A stretch of DNA of 64,000 nt from Comamonadaceae bacterium. Its GTDB lineage: Bacteria > Pseudomonadota > Gammaproteobacteria > Burkholderiales > Burkholderiaceae_C. Positions 17,806 to 27,100 of this stretch are shown here, piece after piece (the first letter of the stretch is position 1; each line of letters begins with the position of its first letter). Location of the stretch: assembly GCA_947455465.1 (NCBI GenBank), contig CANGNS010000005.1, positions 97,376 to 161,375 of the forward strand, given 5' to 3'. The position numbers and the translations under genes are program-made. The notes under the pieces are model-generated. The model was given only the letters and a program-made list of their open reading frames with translations, made no database searches and was not told the DNA's origin.

Positions 17806-18822
17806 GTGTCTGGCGAATTTGCGCTGATTGAACGCTATTTCACCCGTCCTAGCGCCCGTGCGGTGCTCGGTGTGGGCGACGACTGCGCCTTGCTCCAAAG
17901 CGCGCCAGGCATGCAGCTGGCCATTTCCACCGACATGCTGGTGGCCGGGCGGCACTTTTTCTCCGACACCGATCCGCGCCTTTTGGGCCACAAAAGCCTG
18001 GCCGTCAATTTAAGCGACCTGGCCGCCTGCGGTGCCCGACCGCTGGCCTTTACGCTGGCTTTGTCGCTGCCCGAGATGGACGCACCCTGGCTGCAGGCCT
18101 TCTCCGAGGGCTTGCTGGCACTGGCCGACGCCCACCATTGCGAGCTCATCGGCGGCGACACCACGCGCGGACCGCTCACCATCAGCATCACCGTACTGGG
18201 CGAGGTGCCCGCCGATAGCGCGCGCCTGCCCGTGCCCACCAGCGCCTTGCTGCGCAGTGGCGCCCGGCCGGGCGACGATGTGTACGTCAGCGGCCATCTG
18301 GGCGATGCGGCCCTGGCACTGCGCGCGTTGCAAGGCCAGATCGATCTGCCCGAGCCCCTGCGCCCAGCGGCGCGCCAGCGCTTGGAGGCGCCCCAGCCCC
18401 GCGTGGTGCTGGGCCAGGCGCTGCGGCCGCTGGCCAGCGCCTGCGCCGATATCAGTGATGGCCTGGTGGGCGACCTGGGCCATATCCTGGCGCGCTCGGC
18501 GTGCGGCGCCCGCTTGGACGTCTCCAAGCTGCTGCCTTTGCTGGCCACGCGCCAACAATTTGCCGGTGGCCCCGCGCAGTTTGACGCCACCTACGGCCCC
18601 CCACTGGCGCTGCAATGTGTGCTGGCCGGAGGCGACGACTACGAGCTGGTGTTTTGCGCCACGCCCGCCCAGCGCACGGCCATCGACGCGCTGGCGCAGA
18701 CTTTGGCGCTGCCGCTGACCCGTGTCGCTACCATAGAGGCTGAGCCAGGCCTGCGCCTGGTCGATGCCCAGGGCGCGCCGCTGGACGCAAGCTTTGCATC
18801 GTTTGACCATTTCACGCACTAG
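17806..18822 (+). CDS. thiL: Thiamine-monophosphate kinase
   Basis: 338 residues with a GTG start. ThiL signatures: FALIERYF, VGDDCALL near the N-terminus, STDMLVAGRHF, SVNL-like NLSDLAACGARP and GGDDYELVFCA. It phosphorylates TMP to thiamine pyrophosphate, the last step of TPP synthesis. It lies 12 bp after apaG. No TPP riboswitch was seen upstream. Confidence 0.95.
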   Translation: MSGEFALIERYFTRPSARAVLGVGDDCALLQSAPGMQLAISTDMLVAGRHFFSDTDPRLLGHKSLAVNLSDLAACGARPLAFTLALSLPEMDAPWLQAFSEGLLALADAHHCELIGGDTTRGPLTISITVLGEVPADSARLPVPTSALLRSGARPGDDVYVSGHLGDAALALRALQGQIDLPEPLRPAARQRLEAPQPRVVLGQALRPLASACADISDGLVGDLGHILARSACGARLDVSKLLPLLATRQQFAGGPAQFDATYGPPLALQCVLAGGDDYELVFCATPAQRTAIDALAQTLALPLTRVATIEAEPGLRLVDAQGAPLDASFASFDHFTH

Positions 18823-18876
18823 CGCCCGCCTGGCCCTGGTGGTTTTTCGCCAACCTGATGACTCGAAGGAAACCCG

Positions 18877-19371
18877 ATGTCCAAGCCATTTCGCATCTCC
18901 CATACGTTCAACGTAGCGCGTCCCACCTTGTGGGCGGTCTACACGCAGCCTGAACATATTTCCAAATGGTTGGCGCCCCAAGGTTTCACTATGCCGGCCT
19001 ACGACATGGAGTTTCGGGTGGGCGGGCGGTTTTTGCACGCCATGCAAGCGCCCGACGGCACGCAAATGTGGGGCAAGTGGGAGTTTTTGGGCATCGACGC
19101 GCCCCAGCGCCTGTCGATTATTCAAGGCTTTTCGGACGCCCAGGGCGGCGTGAGCCGCCATCCCATGTCGCCCACCTGGCCCTTGCGCACCATGGCCACC
19201 ACCACGCTGACCGAAGAAGGCCCGGGCAGCAGCGCACTCAACCTGGAGTGGCTGCCTTTTGAGGCCACGCCCGAAGAAATCGCCACTTTCGATGCCGGCC
19301 ACGAGAGCATGAACCAGGGCTGGGGTGGCACCTTCAAGCAGCTGCAAGCCTATTTGGCCACGCTGGCCTAA
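18877..19371 (+). CDS. SRPBCC (AHSA1-like) domain protein
   Basis: 164 residues of the START-like helix-grip fold: an opening strand FRISHTFNVARPTLWAVYTQPEHISKWLAP, then VGGRFLHAM and the C-terminal helix GHESMNQGWGGTFKQLQAYLA. This is the AHSA1/CalC branch, whose members bind hydrophobic ligands; substrate unknown. GGA-rich RBS before ATG (CGAAGGAAA). It sits between thiL and pgpA and is one of four SRPBCC proteins in the window. Confidence 0.85.
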   Translation: MSKPFRISHTFNVARPTLWAVYTQPEHISKWLAPQGFTMPAYDMEFRVGGRFLHAMQAPDGTQMWGKWEFLGIDAPQRLSIIQGFSDAQGGVSRHPMSPTWPLRTMATTTLTEEGPGSSALNLEWLPFEATPEEIATFDAGHESMNQGWGGTFKQLQAYLATLA

Positions 19372-19386
19372 GCACCGCGCCTGCCT

Positions 19387-19902
19387 GTGCGCCCCAGCCC
19401 CGCCTTCATGCTCTCGCACCCGGCCCATGTGCTGGCGCTGGGCTTTGGCTCGGGGCTGAGCCCCATGGCGCCGGGCACCTGCGGCACGCTGTGGGCCTGG
19501 CTGACGTTTTGGTGCCTGACCCCCTGGATGACCGACGCCCTGTGGGGCTATGCCCTGGCGGGCGGCTTGGTCGTGGGCTGGTGGGCGTGCAGCGTTACGG
19601 CCAAAAATATGCGCGTGCCTGACCCAGGCAGCATTGTGTGGGACGAGGTGCTGGCCTTTTGGCTGGTGCTGTGGCTGCTCACGCCGGCCAGTTTTGGCGC
19701 GCAGTTGGCCGCTTTTGTGCTGTTTCGCTTTTTTGACGCCGCCAAGCCCGGCCCCGTGGGCTGGGCTGATCGCTTGTTCCACGACCTGGACCTGGACAGC
19801 GCCCGCTGGCCCTGGGCCCAGGCGGGCTGGGGCATCTTGCTTGACGACTTGGTGGCCGCGGGCTGCACCTTGCTGGTGATGGCCTTATGGCAAGCGCTGT
19901 GA
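19387..19902 (+). CDS. pgpA: Phosphatidylglycerophosphatase A
   Basis: 171 residues, membrane embedded, with the family signature [14 protein letters not shown] and the conserved [11 protein letters not shown] region. It dephosphorylates PGP to phosphatidylglycerol at the inner membrane. GTG 19387 is listed; an ATG at 19408 ([16 protein letters not shown]) is an equally good start. It overlaps pncC by 16 bp. Confidence 0.93.
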   Translation: MRPSPAFMLSHPAHVLALGFGSGLSPMAPGTCGTLWAWLTFWCLTPWMTDALWGYALAGGLVVGWWACSVTAKNMRVPDPGSIVWDEVLAFWLVLWLLTPASFGAQLAAFVLFRFFDAAKPGPVGWADRLFHDLDLDSARWPWAQAGWGILLDDLVAAGCTLLVMALWQAL

Positions 19903-20390
19903 ACCCGGCTGTAGACGACCTTGTCGCCCAACTCGCTGCGCTGCTGACCGCGCGTGGCTGGATGCTGGCCACGGCCGAGAGCTGTACCGGCGGCATGATC
20001 GCCGCCGCCTGCACCGATTTGGCCGGCTCTAGCGCCTGGTTGGAGCGCGGCTTTGTCAGCTACTCCAATGCCGCCAAAACCGAGCTTTTGGGGGTGCCTG
20101 CCAGCCTGATCGCGGCGCACGGCGCCGTCAGCGAAGAAGTGGCCCGCGCCATGGCGCAAGGGGCGCTGGCCCATGCGCATGCCCAATGCGCGCTGGCCGT
20201 CACCGGCGTTGCCGGGCCCGCAGGCGGTAGCGCCGACAAGCCGGTGGGCACCGTGTGGTTTGCCTGGGCCACGCCTGCCGGCTCGCACAGCGAGTGCCAG
20301 CACTTTGCAGGCGGGCGCGCCCAGGTGCGCAGCGCCACCGTGGCGCACAGTGTGGGCCGGCTGATCGCATTGCTGACGCCCGCTGCATGA
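19887..20390 (+). CDS. pncC: Nicotinamide-nucleotide amidohydrolase PncC (CinA C-terminal family)
   Basis: 167 residues, a stand-alone CinA C-terminal domain. The catalytic Ser/Thr region [12 protein letters not shown] and the signature [20 protein letters not shown] are intact. It deamidates NMN to NaMN in pyridine nucleotide recycling. It is in a tight operon, with ATGA overlap to the next gene. Confidence 0.94.
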   Translation: MASAVNPAVDDLVAQLAALLTARGWMLATAESCTGGMIAAACTDLAGSSAWLERGFVSYSNAAKTELLGVPASLIAAHGAVSEEVARAMAQGALAHAHAQCALAVTGVAGPAGGSADKPVGTVWFAWATPAGSHSECQHFAGGRAQVRSATVAHSVGRLIALLTPAA

Positions 20391-21013
20391 CAGAAGCTTT
20401 CGCGACGGGCTTTGCCACCAGCCTGGGCCTGATCGTGGCCATTGGCTCGCAAAACGCGTTCGTGCTGCGCCAGGGAATTTTGCGTTCGCATGTGCTCGCG
20501 CTGGTGCTTTTTTGCGGCCTCTCGGATGCTTTGCTGATCGCCGCTGGCGTGGCCGGCGCCGGTGCCTTGGTGCAGCTGCACCCGCAGGCGCTGCAGTGGG
20601 CGCGCTGGGGTGGGTCGGTGTTTTTGATTGGCTACGCGCTGCTGGCGGCGCGTCGGGCGCTGCGGCCCGGCGCCTTGACGCCTTTTGACGCGCCGGCCCT
20701 GCCTTTGCGCGCTGCCTTGACCCTGTGCGCGGGCTTTACCTTTTTAAACCCCCATGTCTATTTGGATACCGTGGTGCTGGTGGGCGTGCTGGCCAATGCC
20801 TGGGCCGCGCCCGATAACGCCTGGTTTGGCCTGGGCGCCGCCTTGGCCAGCCTGGCTTGGTTTACCGCGCTGGGTTTTGGCGCCCGGCTGCTGCGCCCCG
20901 TCTTTGCCAATCCCCAGGCCTGGCGGGTGTTGGACGGACTGATTGCCCTGACCATGGGCACTTTGGCGATGCTGTTATGGTTCGCCCCAGGGCCCGCAGT
21001 GGCCTCTCTATAA
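20387..21013 (+). CDS. LysE/ArgO-family amino-acid exporter
   Basis: 208 residues with six hydrophobic segments. Family signatures [17 protein letters not shown] and [17 protein letters not shown] match the LysE/ArgO branch (arginine or lysine efflux). The ATG overlapping the pncC stop (ATGA) is chosen; upstream in-frame starts lie inside pncC. Substrate inferred from the family only. Confidence 0.92.
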   Translation: MTEAFATGFATSLGLIVAIGSQNAFVLRQGILRSHVLALVLFCGLSDALLIAAGVAGAGALVQLHPQALQWARWGGSVFLIGYALLAARRALRPGALTPFDAPALPLRAALTLCAGFTFLNPHVYLDTVVLVGVLANAWAAPDNAWFGLGAALASLAWFTALGFGARLLRPVFANPQAWRVLDGLIALTMGTLAMLLWFAPGPAVASL

Positions 21014-21025
21014 CGAGGAGACGAC

Positions 21026-22669
21026 ATGTTGGTAAAGTTTTTCCATTCCATTTTCCCGATGCGCTACCTGGCGTTTACGCTGTGCTTGTTTGGCTTTGCG
21101 CTGGCCTGCGCCGATTGGGCTGTTGGCGGGCATGTGCTGCCGGTGCTGGTGCTGGGCTACCTGGTGGGTACGGGTTTTCATGACCTGTTGCAAAACAAGC
21201 GGGCGATTTTGCGCAACTACCCGGTAATCGGGCATATGCGCTTCATGCTGGAATTCATCCGCCCCGAGATTCGCCAGTATTTCATCGAGAGCGACAACGA
21301 AGCGGCCCCGTTTTCGCGCGGCCAGCGTTCTTTGGTCTACCAGCGCGCCAAGGGCGAGTCGGACAAGCGCCCCTTTGGTACGCAGCTGGATACCGGGGCC
21401 AACGGCCACGAGTGGATGACGCACTCCATGGCGCCGACCACGGTGGACACGCATGACTTTCGTATCACCATCGGCCCCGATACCGCCCAGCCCTACAGCG
21501 CCAGCGTGTTCAATATCTCGGCCATGAGTTTTGGGGCGCTGTCGGCCAATGCCATTGCCGCGCTCAACGCTGGTGCCCAGCGCGGCGGCTTTGCGCATGA
21601 CACGGGCGAGGGCTCGATTTCTATCCACCACCGCAAACATGGCGGCGACCTGATTTGGGAGGTGGCCTCGGGCTACTTCGGCTGCCGCAATGACGACGGC
21701 AGCTTCAGCCCCGACAAGTTCCAGGCCAATGCGCGTGATCCGCAGGTCAAGCTCATCGAGATCAAGCTCAGCCAGGGTGCCAAGCCCGGCCATGGCGGCG
21801 TCCTGCCCGGCCCCAAAGTGACGCCCGAAATCGCCCAGGCGCGCGGTGTGCCGGTCGGCGTGGACTGCGTCTCGCCGGCGGCGCACAGTGCCTTTAGTAC
21901 GCCCGTCGAGCTCATGGAGTTTGTCGCGCGCCTGCGCGAACTCTCGGGCGGCAAGCCCACCGGGTTTAAGCTGTGTGTGGGCCACCCGTGGGAGTGGTTT
22001 GGCATGGTCAAGGCTATGCTGCACACCGGCATTACGCCCGACTTCATTGTGGTGGACGGCACCGAAGGCGGCACCGGCGCGGCGCCCCTGGAGTTCATCG
22101 ACCATGTGGGATCGCCCCTGCAAGAGGGGCTCATCCTGGTGCACAACACTTTGCGCGGCGCGGGCTTGCGCGATCGCATCAAAATCGGCTGCGCCGGCAA
22201 AGTGGTCAGCGCCTTTGACATTGCCCGCCTGATGGCTTTGGGCGCCGACTGGTGCAATAGCGCCCGCGGCTTTATGTTTGCCATCGGCTGCATCCAGGCG
22301 CAGGCCTGCCACACCGGCAACTGCCCCACAGGCGTGACCACCCAAGACCCGCTGCGCCAGCAGGCCCTGGTCGTGGGCGACAAGTCCGAGCGCGTCTACC
22401 ACTTCCACCAAAACACCTTGCATGCGCTCAAAGAGCTGGTGCAAGCGGCCGGCGTGCAGCATCCCAACCAGATCAACGCCCACCACATCGTGCGCCGCAC
22501 CGGCGACCATTCGGTCGATAGCCTGGCGCACGCCTTGTTGCGCGAAATTCCTGAGGGCAGTTTGCTCAAAGACTCGCTGACAGGTTTGCCTGCCGTCTAC
22601 CAGCACCACTGGCCTATCGGCAGCGCACACAGTTTTGCGCCGGCAGCGCAAACGGCTGCGGCGGCCTAG
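21026..22669 (+). CDS. FMN-binding glutamate-synthase-family protein (membrane anchored)
   Basis: 547 residues. Two hydrophobic segments at the N-terminus (YLAFTLCLFGFALAC, VLPVLVLGYLVG) precede a GltB-type FMN/alpha-beta barrel: NISAMSFGALSANAI, GEGSIS, GAKPGHGG, VDGTEGGTGAAPLEF, and a Cys cluster CIQAQACHTGNCPTGV matching the 3Fe-4S ligands of glutamate synthase. It lacks the glutaminase and second-domain parts of GltB. Such short forms are annotated as FMN-binding glutamate synthase family; the physiological reaction is unclear. Confidence 0.9.
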   Translation: MLVKFFHSIFPMRYLAFTLCLFGFALACADWAVGGHVLPVLVLGYLVGTGFHDLLQNKRAILRNYPVIGHMRFMLEFIRPEIRQYFIESDNEAAPFSRGQRSLVYQRAKGESDKRPFGTQLDTGANGHEWMTHSMAPTTVDTHDFRITIGPDTAQPYSASVFNISAMSFGALSANAIAALNAGAQRGGFAHDTGEGSISIHHRKHGGDLIWEVASGYFGCRNDDGSFSPDKFQANARDPQVKLIEIKLSQGAKPGHGGVLPGPKVTPEIAQARGVPVGVDCVSPAAHSAFSTPVELMEFVARLRELSGGKPTGFKLCVGHPWEWFGMVKAMLHTGITPDFIVVDGTEGGTGAAPLEFIDHVGSPLQEGLILVHNTLRGAGLRDRIKIGCAGKVVSAFDIARLMALGADWCNSARGFMFAIGCIQAQACHTGNCPTGVTTQDPLRQQALVVGDKSERVYHFHQNTLHALKELVQAAGVQHPNQINAHHIVRRTGDHSVDSLAHALLREIPEGSLLKDSLTGLPAVYQHHWPIGSAHSFAPAAQTAAAA

Positions 22670-22761
22670 CACCGCAGGGCGTCTGGCCCGTGACGTGGCC
22701 TCCACAGATATTTCAAAATGAGGGTTTGCTGGCAAACCATGCAATTAATGAGGATCTATCA

Positions 22762-23187
22762 ATGGAAATGATCGATTTGCTAAAAAAGGTCACCGCCGCC
22801 AGCGGATTTACGCACGCCGCAGGGGTGGAGGTCGTAGCGGCTGAAGTAGGAACCGTAACGCTGGCGTTGGCCAGAAAGCCCGAGCTGTTGCAGTTCAGCG
22901 GGTCGTTCCACGGCGGTGTGCTTGCAGGCCTGGCCGACCATTGCGCAGGCGCTGCGGCCACCACGACCCTGGCCCCCGGCAAGATTGCAGTGACGGTGGA
23001 TTTGCACATCAACTACCTGGCGCCGGCCAATGGCGAGAAGATCAGCGCGACGGCCCAATGTGTGCAGACGGGAAGCACCTTGTGCGTGGTGTCCGTCAGT
23101 GTGACCTCCACACGCGCGGGTGAGGCCAAGGTATGCGCTATAGCGACGGTGACTTTGCGCGTGGTGGATATGTCGCGGATGGGGTGA
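22762..23187 (+). CDS. PaaI-type hotdog-fold thioesterase
   Basis: 141 residues with a hotdog fold: ...FSGSFHGGVLAGLADHCAGAAA, then TVDLHINYLAPANGEKI. These are the active-site helix and following strands of the PaaI/YbgC-like acyl-CoA thioesterase group. ATG 22762 is chosen because AGGA precedes it at good spacing; a frame start at 22690 lacks an RBS. Acyl-CoA substrate unknown. Confidence 0.88.
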   Translation: MEMIDLLKKVTAASGFTHAAGVEVVAAEVGTVTLALARKPELLQFSGSFHGGVLAGLADHCAGAAATTTLAPGKIAVTVDLHINYLAPANGEKISATAQCVQTGSTLCVVSVSVTSTRAGEAKVCAIATVTLRVVDMSRMG

Positions 23188-23229
23188 AGGATCTGAAGTC
23201 CACGCAGTCTAGGCTGCACCCGCACCGTC

Positions 23230-23511
23230 TCAGGCCGCTTGGTGAATGCGCATTTCAATGTGAAGTCCGGCAGCACTGGCCATGTTCACCAGCGCGTCCA
23301 GGCCGAACAGATTGATCTTGCCGCGCATCAAATCCGAAATGCGTGGCTGCGTGACCCCGAAAAGCTGCGCGGCTTGCGCCTGACTCATTTTGGTTCGGGC
23401 AAGATGGGTCTTGAGCGCAGTCATTAAAGCAGAGCGCAGCTTCATGTTTTCTGCATCCTGTGGCGTGTCTTCGATGGCATCCCAGACACTGGCGAATCGT
23501 TGATTGCTCAT
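23230..23511 (-). CDS. XRE-family antitoxin of a HigBA-type pair
   Basis: 93 residues containing a helix-turn-helix (MSQAQAAQLFGVTQPRISDLMRGK) as in XRE/HigA antitoxins. The start codon overlaps the toxin stop by one base (TAATG), so the two are translationally coupled. The toxin-first order is typical of HigBA. Expected to neutralise the toxin and repress the operon at the dyad 23856-23871. Confidence 0.9.
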   Translation of the reverse strand: MSNQRFASVWDAIEDTPQDAENMKLRSALMTALKTHLARTKMSQAQAAQLFGVTQPRISDLMRGKINLFGLDALVNMASAAGLHIEMRIHQAA

Positions 23512-23846
23512 TAGCTCAACTCCTTTAATAAGTCACGGTATCGCTTCGCAGCCAAGTCCAGATCGACCTTGCTGGTCTTCTCTGTCTTCTTCTGAAAACA
23601 ATGCAGCACATAAACCGCATCGGCAAACTTGGCGATGTACATGATTCTGAATGCGCCAGAGGCATCTCGAATCCGAACTTCTCTCACTCCTTGGCCCACG
23701 GTGTTCATAGGCTTCCAGTCATCCGGATCCTGACCGTTTTGCACCTGGTCGAGCTGATGGCCTGCCTCGCGCCTGGCCGCTAATGGAAAGGCGCGCAAGT
23801 CATCTAAAGAGCTTCCCCGAAACTCGACCGGCTTTGGATCAGACAT
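23511..23846 (-). CDS. HigB/RelE-type toxin (phage Gp49-like family)
   Basis: 111 residues. The sequence PVEFRGSSLDDLRAFPLAARREAG..., GVREVRIRDASGAFRIMYIAK, AVYVLHCFQKKT matches the Gp49-like/HigB branch of RelE-fold mRNA interferases. ATG 23846 gives the family's usual start; a longer frame to 23927 would read through the operator. Its GC is lower than that of neighbouring housekeeping genes, consistent with acquisition. Confidence 0.9.
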   Translation of the reverse strand: MSDPKPVEFRGSSLDDLRAFPLAARREAGHQLDQVQNGQDPDDWKPMNTVGQGVREVRIRDASGAFRIMYIAKFADAVYVLHCFQKKTEKTSKVDLDLAAKRYRDLLKELS

Positions 23847-23855
23847 CGCCAAATC

Positions 23856-23871
23856 ATACAATATTTTGTAT
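23856..23871. promoter_or_regulatory. Toxin-antitoxin operator (ATACAA-N4-TTGTAT)
   Basis: An inverted repeat with perfect 6-bp arms and a 4-bp centre, ending 10 bp before the toxin start in an AT-rich stretch that can also serve as the -10 region (TATACA on the minus strand). Position and symmetry suit autoregulation by the antitoxin. Confidence 0.7.
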
Positions 23872-24195
23872 ATAAATCGGACGGCTTTCATAACGACCGG
23901 TTCGCCGCCCAGGCGGCGCCACTGCAACCCAGGGCTCTCTTACAAGAAACAAAATCGGATATTGACTAGTTCCAAAGGCGCTGTCTCTTTGGAATTTACC
24001 CGCTGTAGGGGACATCAAGCAGTGGCTAGCCGGTAGGCAAGTCTGGGCCAACAGTGGTCGTCCGCCAGTGACTGCTTTCAGTACGCTAATTTGAAAGAGA
24101 CTCAGACCTTAGCAACGCTGAAAGGTGCACTGATACCTCATCAAGCTTGCGCTGCGCTAGATTGCGCAGACATGCAATAACTTTGGTACGTGCCC
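23872..24195. other. Non-coding left flank of the island, with an imperfect long inverted repeat
   Basis: No convincing gene. GTCTCTTTGGAATT (23983-23996) and AATTTGAAAGAGAC (24088-24101) are inverted copies matching at 12 of 14 positions, with further weak pairing inward (AAGCAGTGGC against AAGCAGTCACTGGC). A small hairpin CTGCGC-N6-GCGCAG lies at 24152-24169, just past the end of the RT gene, without a T-run. This could be a decayed mobile-element end or a structured RNA. Confidence 0.4.
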
Positions 24196-27100
24196 CTATC
24201 CTGCCGGTAACACCTTGCGGCTAAACTCGATCTCAAATCCATCTGGTACCGGCTTGAACGGGTGAGTCGGTGAGCTGTGGCCGCTCTGGAACTGGCGCAG
24301 CGCTAGCGCGTCGATTTCGCCGATCACGCAATAGTCAGCGATGCCGCCCTTGACCCGCAGCACGTCTCGTTGCCAGCTCTCCTTGTAAGGGGCGCGGATG
24401 CGGCTATCGCCATACTGGCGGTCGTTGCATTGGACGATGAAAGCATGAATGTCCAAGGCGGCAGATTCTACGAGCGCGTTAAAAGTCTCGGTATCTGGGT
24501 TCCACTCAGGCACAAAGAGCGCATCAACCTTTCCGCGCAAGGCTGCGCGGTAGTTGATGTTGGTCAGCTCGCTGCACACCAACAGGGCAAAGCGCAAGTC
24601 GCCGTGCTGCACGATGGGTGGTGTCTTCCAGGCCTTGTCCGGCTTCATTTCAAGCCCGCCCATGCGCTTCAGCTCCCGCTCTTCGTGCAAGGCCGGTCGC
24701 TGCTTGTCTTGCCGGTAGATCATCAGCGAGGGGAAGCCAAGGCCGTCGTGCGGCAGCGCCGCCCACACTTGATTTCGCACAAGCGCCTTGCTTGCGTGCA
24801 AGTATTCGATGCCGGTGATCAACGAGATGCCACGCCCCTGCAGCTTTCTGGCGATGCGGATGAACCAATGTGCGGGCAGAGCCAGCTCGGGTAGCACGAG
24901 GTAACGGCTGTGCTGCGGCTGTGCGATCACGCCATCGAGCAAACGGCACAGCCGGGCGTAGCGCTCGACATCGGGGTCTGGCATGCGCATGACCGAGGCT
25001 GTCCAACTGCCCATTTGTGTTTTCCAACTAGAAACCGCAACGCCGTACTTGCGACGGGGCTGGCCATCGGGGATCTGCAGCACGCCGTGCTTGTCGAAAA
25101 CGGGCGTCGCGTCGCCGAGCTTAAAGCCGCGTACTGCCAGTACGACAGCCTGCATGGATGCACGGGAGGCCGCGTCGTAAGCCGCCTTGTTCAGGATGAA
25201 CAGCTCTGGCAGATTGTGCGGGCGGGTGGCAAACAGCAGGCCGTGCGGCAGTCCTTTAAAGCCTGTCCACTGGGCTAGGCGCTGCGCGCCGTCGCGCACT
25301 GTGTCTGGCAGCATCTCCGCCGCATGGGCGCAAAGCGCCACCGTCTTCTTGGCCGGGATGCCTCGCTGGGCCACCATTTCCTTGGGGAGGCCACGGAAGC
25401 GGAAGGGCATGTGCGCCAGATCGAATGAGAACAGGCGTGCCTGTTGATCTTGGAAGCCTTTGGGCGACACATACCAGTTCAGAAATGCATCGAAATCCCG
25501 CATCGGCATATAGTCATCCATGTGCTTCTGCCAGGCAGCCTTGCCGTTTTTGGAGAGTCGGGGCGGGAAGGCCGCGCTAATGCTCTCGCGGACGGTGGTG
25601 TAGAGCTGCTTCTGCCAGACTTTCATTAGCTCTGATGCAGGTGGCAGGCTTTCCGCTGGGCAGGCTTTGATTTCTAGCGCGCAGTGATCGGTCAGTTGGG
25701 TGCAGAGTTGCTCTAGCGCGCGCAAGATTTTGCGCAGAGCTTCGAAATCTTCGCAGGCCGTCGCCAGCCGAATGACCCGGGGTAGATACACCGCTAGGTC
25801 AAAGAACTTCGGAAGCACCAGCACGTGCTGCACAAAGGCACGGAAAAAGGCTTGGCGGTGCGCTTGCCAAGCCTCCGGCAGCAGGTCGCGTTCGTAAGCT
25901 TCAAAGTCGCGCAGCTTGATGGCAAACCCGGCGCGGCGCATAGTTAGCGAGTCGGCCTTGCGCAGGTTGTCGGCCGCTTCACCATCGCTTTGCGTGGCGG
26001 CCAGTAGGTCAGTGCCAACCTGGCTGGCCGAACGTGGCAGGCGGGGCATGGCGCGCCATTCGCTGGCACGTGCGTGGATCTGGTGGGCAATGGCGTCAAC
26101 CAAAGTCCTGCCAGGTTCGCCTGCCAGCATGAATACCTTGTTTTTGGCATTGGCAAAGTGGATCTGACTGTCGTTCAGGTAGACGGGCTGAAAGCAGATT
26201 TGCTTGCGCTCCTGGCCCGACACCCACGCCAACTTGCCAGCAGATCGGGCAAACAGCCATTCCCACAGTTCAGCGGTGGAGCGGAAATTCGCCCCGTTCT
26301 TCATGACCAGCAGGATGTCGTCCACATAGCGGCCGTAGTACAGCGGTGCGACCTGCTGCTCTACGATGCGATCCAGCTCTGCCAACGCTACATTCGCCAC
26401 CACCGCTGAGGCTGGCAGCCCGACCGGCAAACCCTTCTTCAACGGTGTGGTTGCCGCCCATGCCTCCAGAGCCAGGATGAACAAGCGATGAAGCTTGGCT
26501 TGCGAGCCAGACAACTCTACGCCCAGCACATCGACCATATAGGCGGGAGTGAGCATGAAACCGGGACTCAGCTCATGATAGAACGAACTGACATCCGCCG
26601 TGAGTGCAACGATCTTTTTGTCTGCTTCCAGCGCGGTGCGCATGGCCTGAATGCCTTTGTCGCGCCAATCGCGGAAGGGCTTGAGATAGGACTGAAAGGT
26701 ACCAAGCGAAAGCCGGTTAATGGCCTTGCCGTCCTGGGTTAGGCGCAGGCGGTTACCGTAGGCGCAGCTCGTCAGCTTGGCATCTAAGAGGTGACCGACC
26801 TCCAGCATCCATAGTGTTGACAGTACGTGGAAGTCTAGGCTGCACTGAGCCATAACCCGGAACTCGGCTATGGGTTTCTGCGGTTTGTCGGCTTTATCCA
26901 GCAGGCCGCAGGCGTGTGCCCATTCCTCTGCGGGCGAGGAAAAGATCAGTCCGTTGCTGTGCTGCTCGCGGTATTGTTCCCAGCATGACATGTCCACCGA
27001 CTTAGTCGCCAAGGTCCAACCGCCGATGAACTCGATCTGAGTGACCCAGGACTCATCGTCACCTTGAAGCTTGACCAGCAAGGCGTTTAGATTGTCGTGA

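Noticed and set aside
23847..24051. Small minus-strand frame (23854-24051) and upstream extension of the toxin gene.
   Set aside because: They run across the AT-rich dyad and promoter region, lack an RBS and have no family resemblance.
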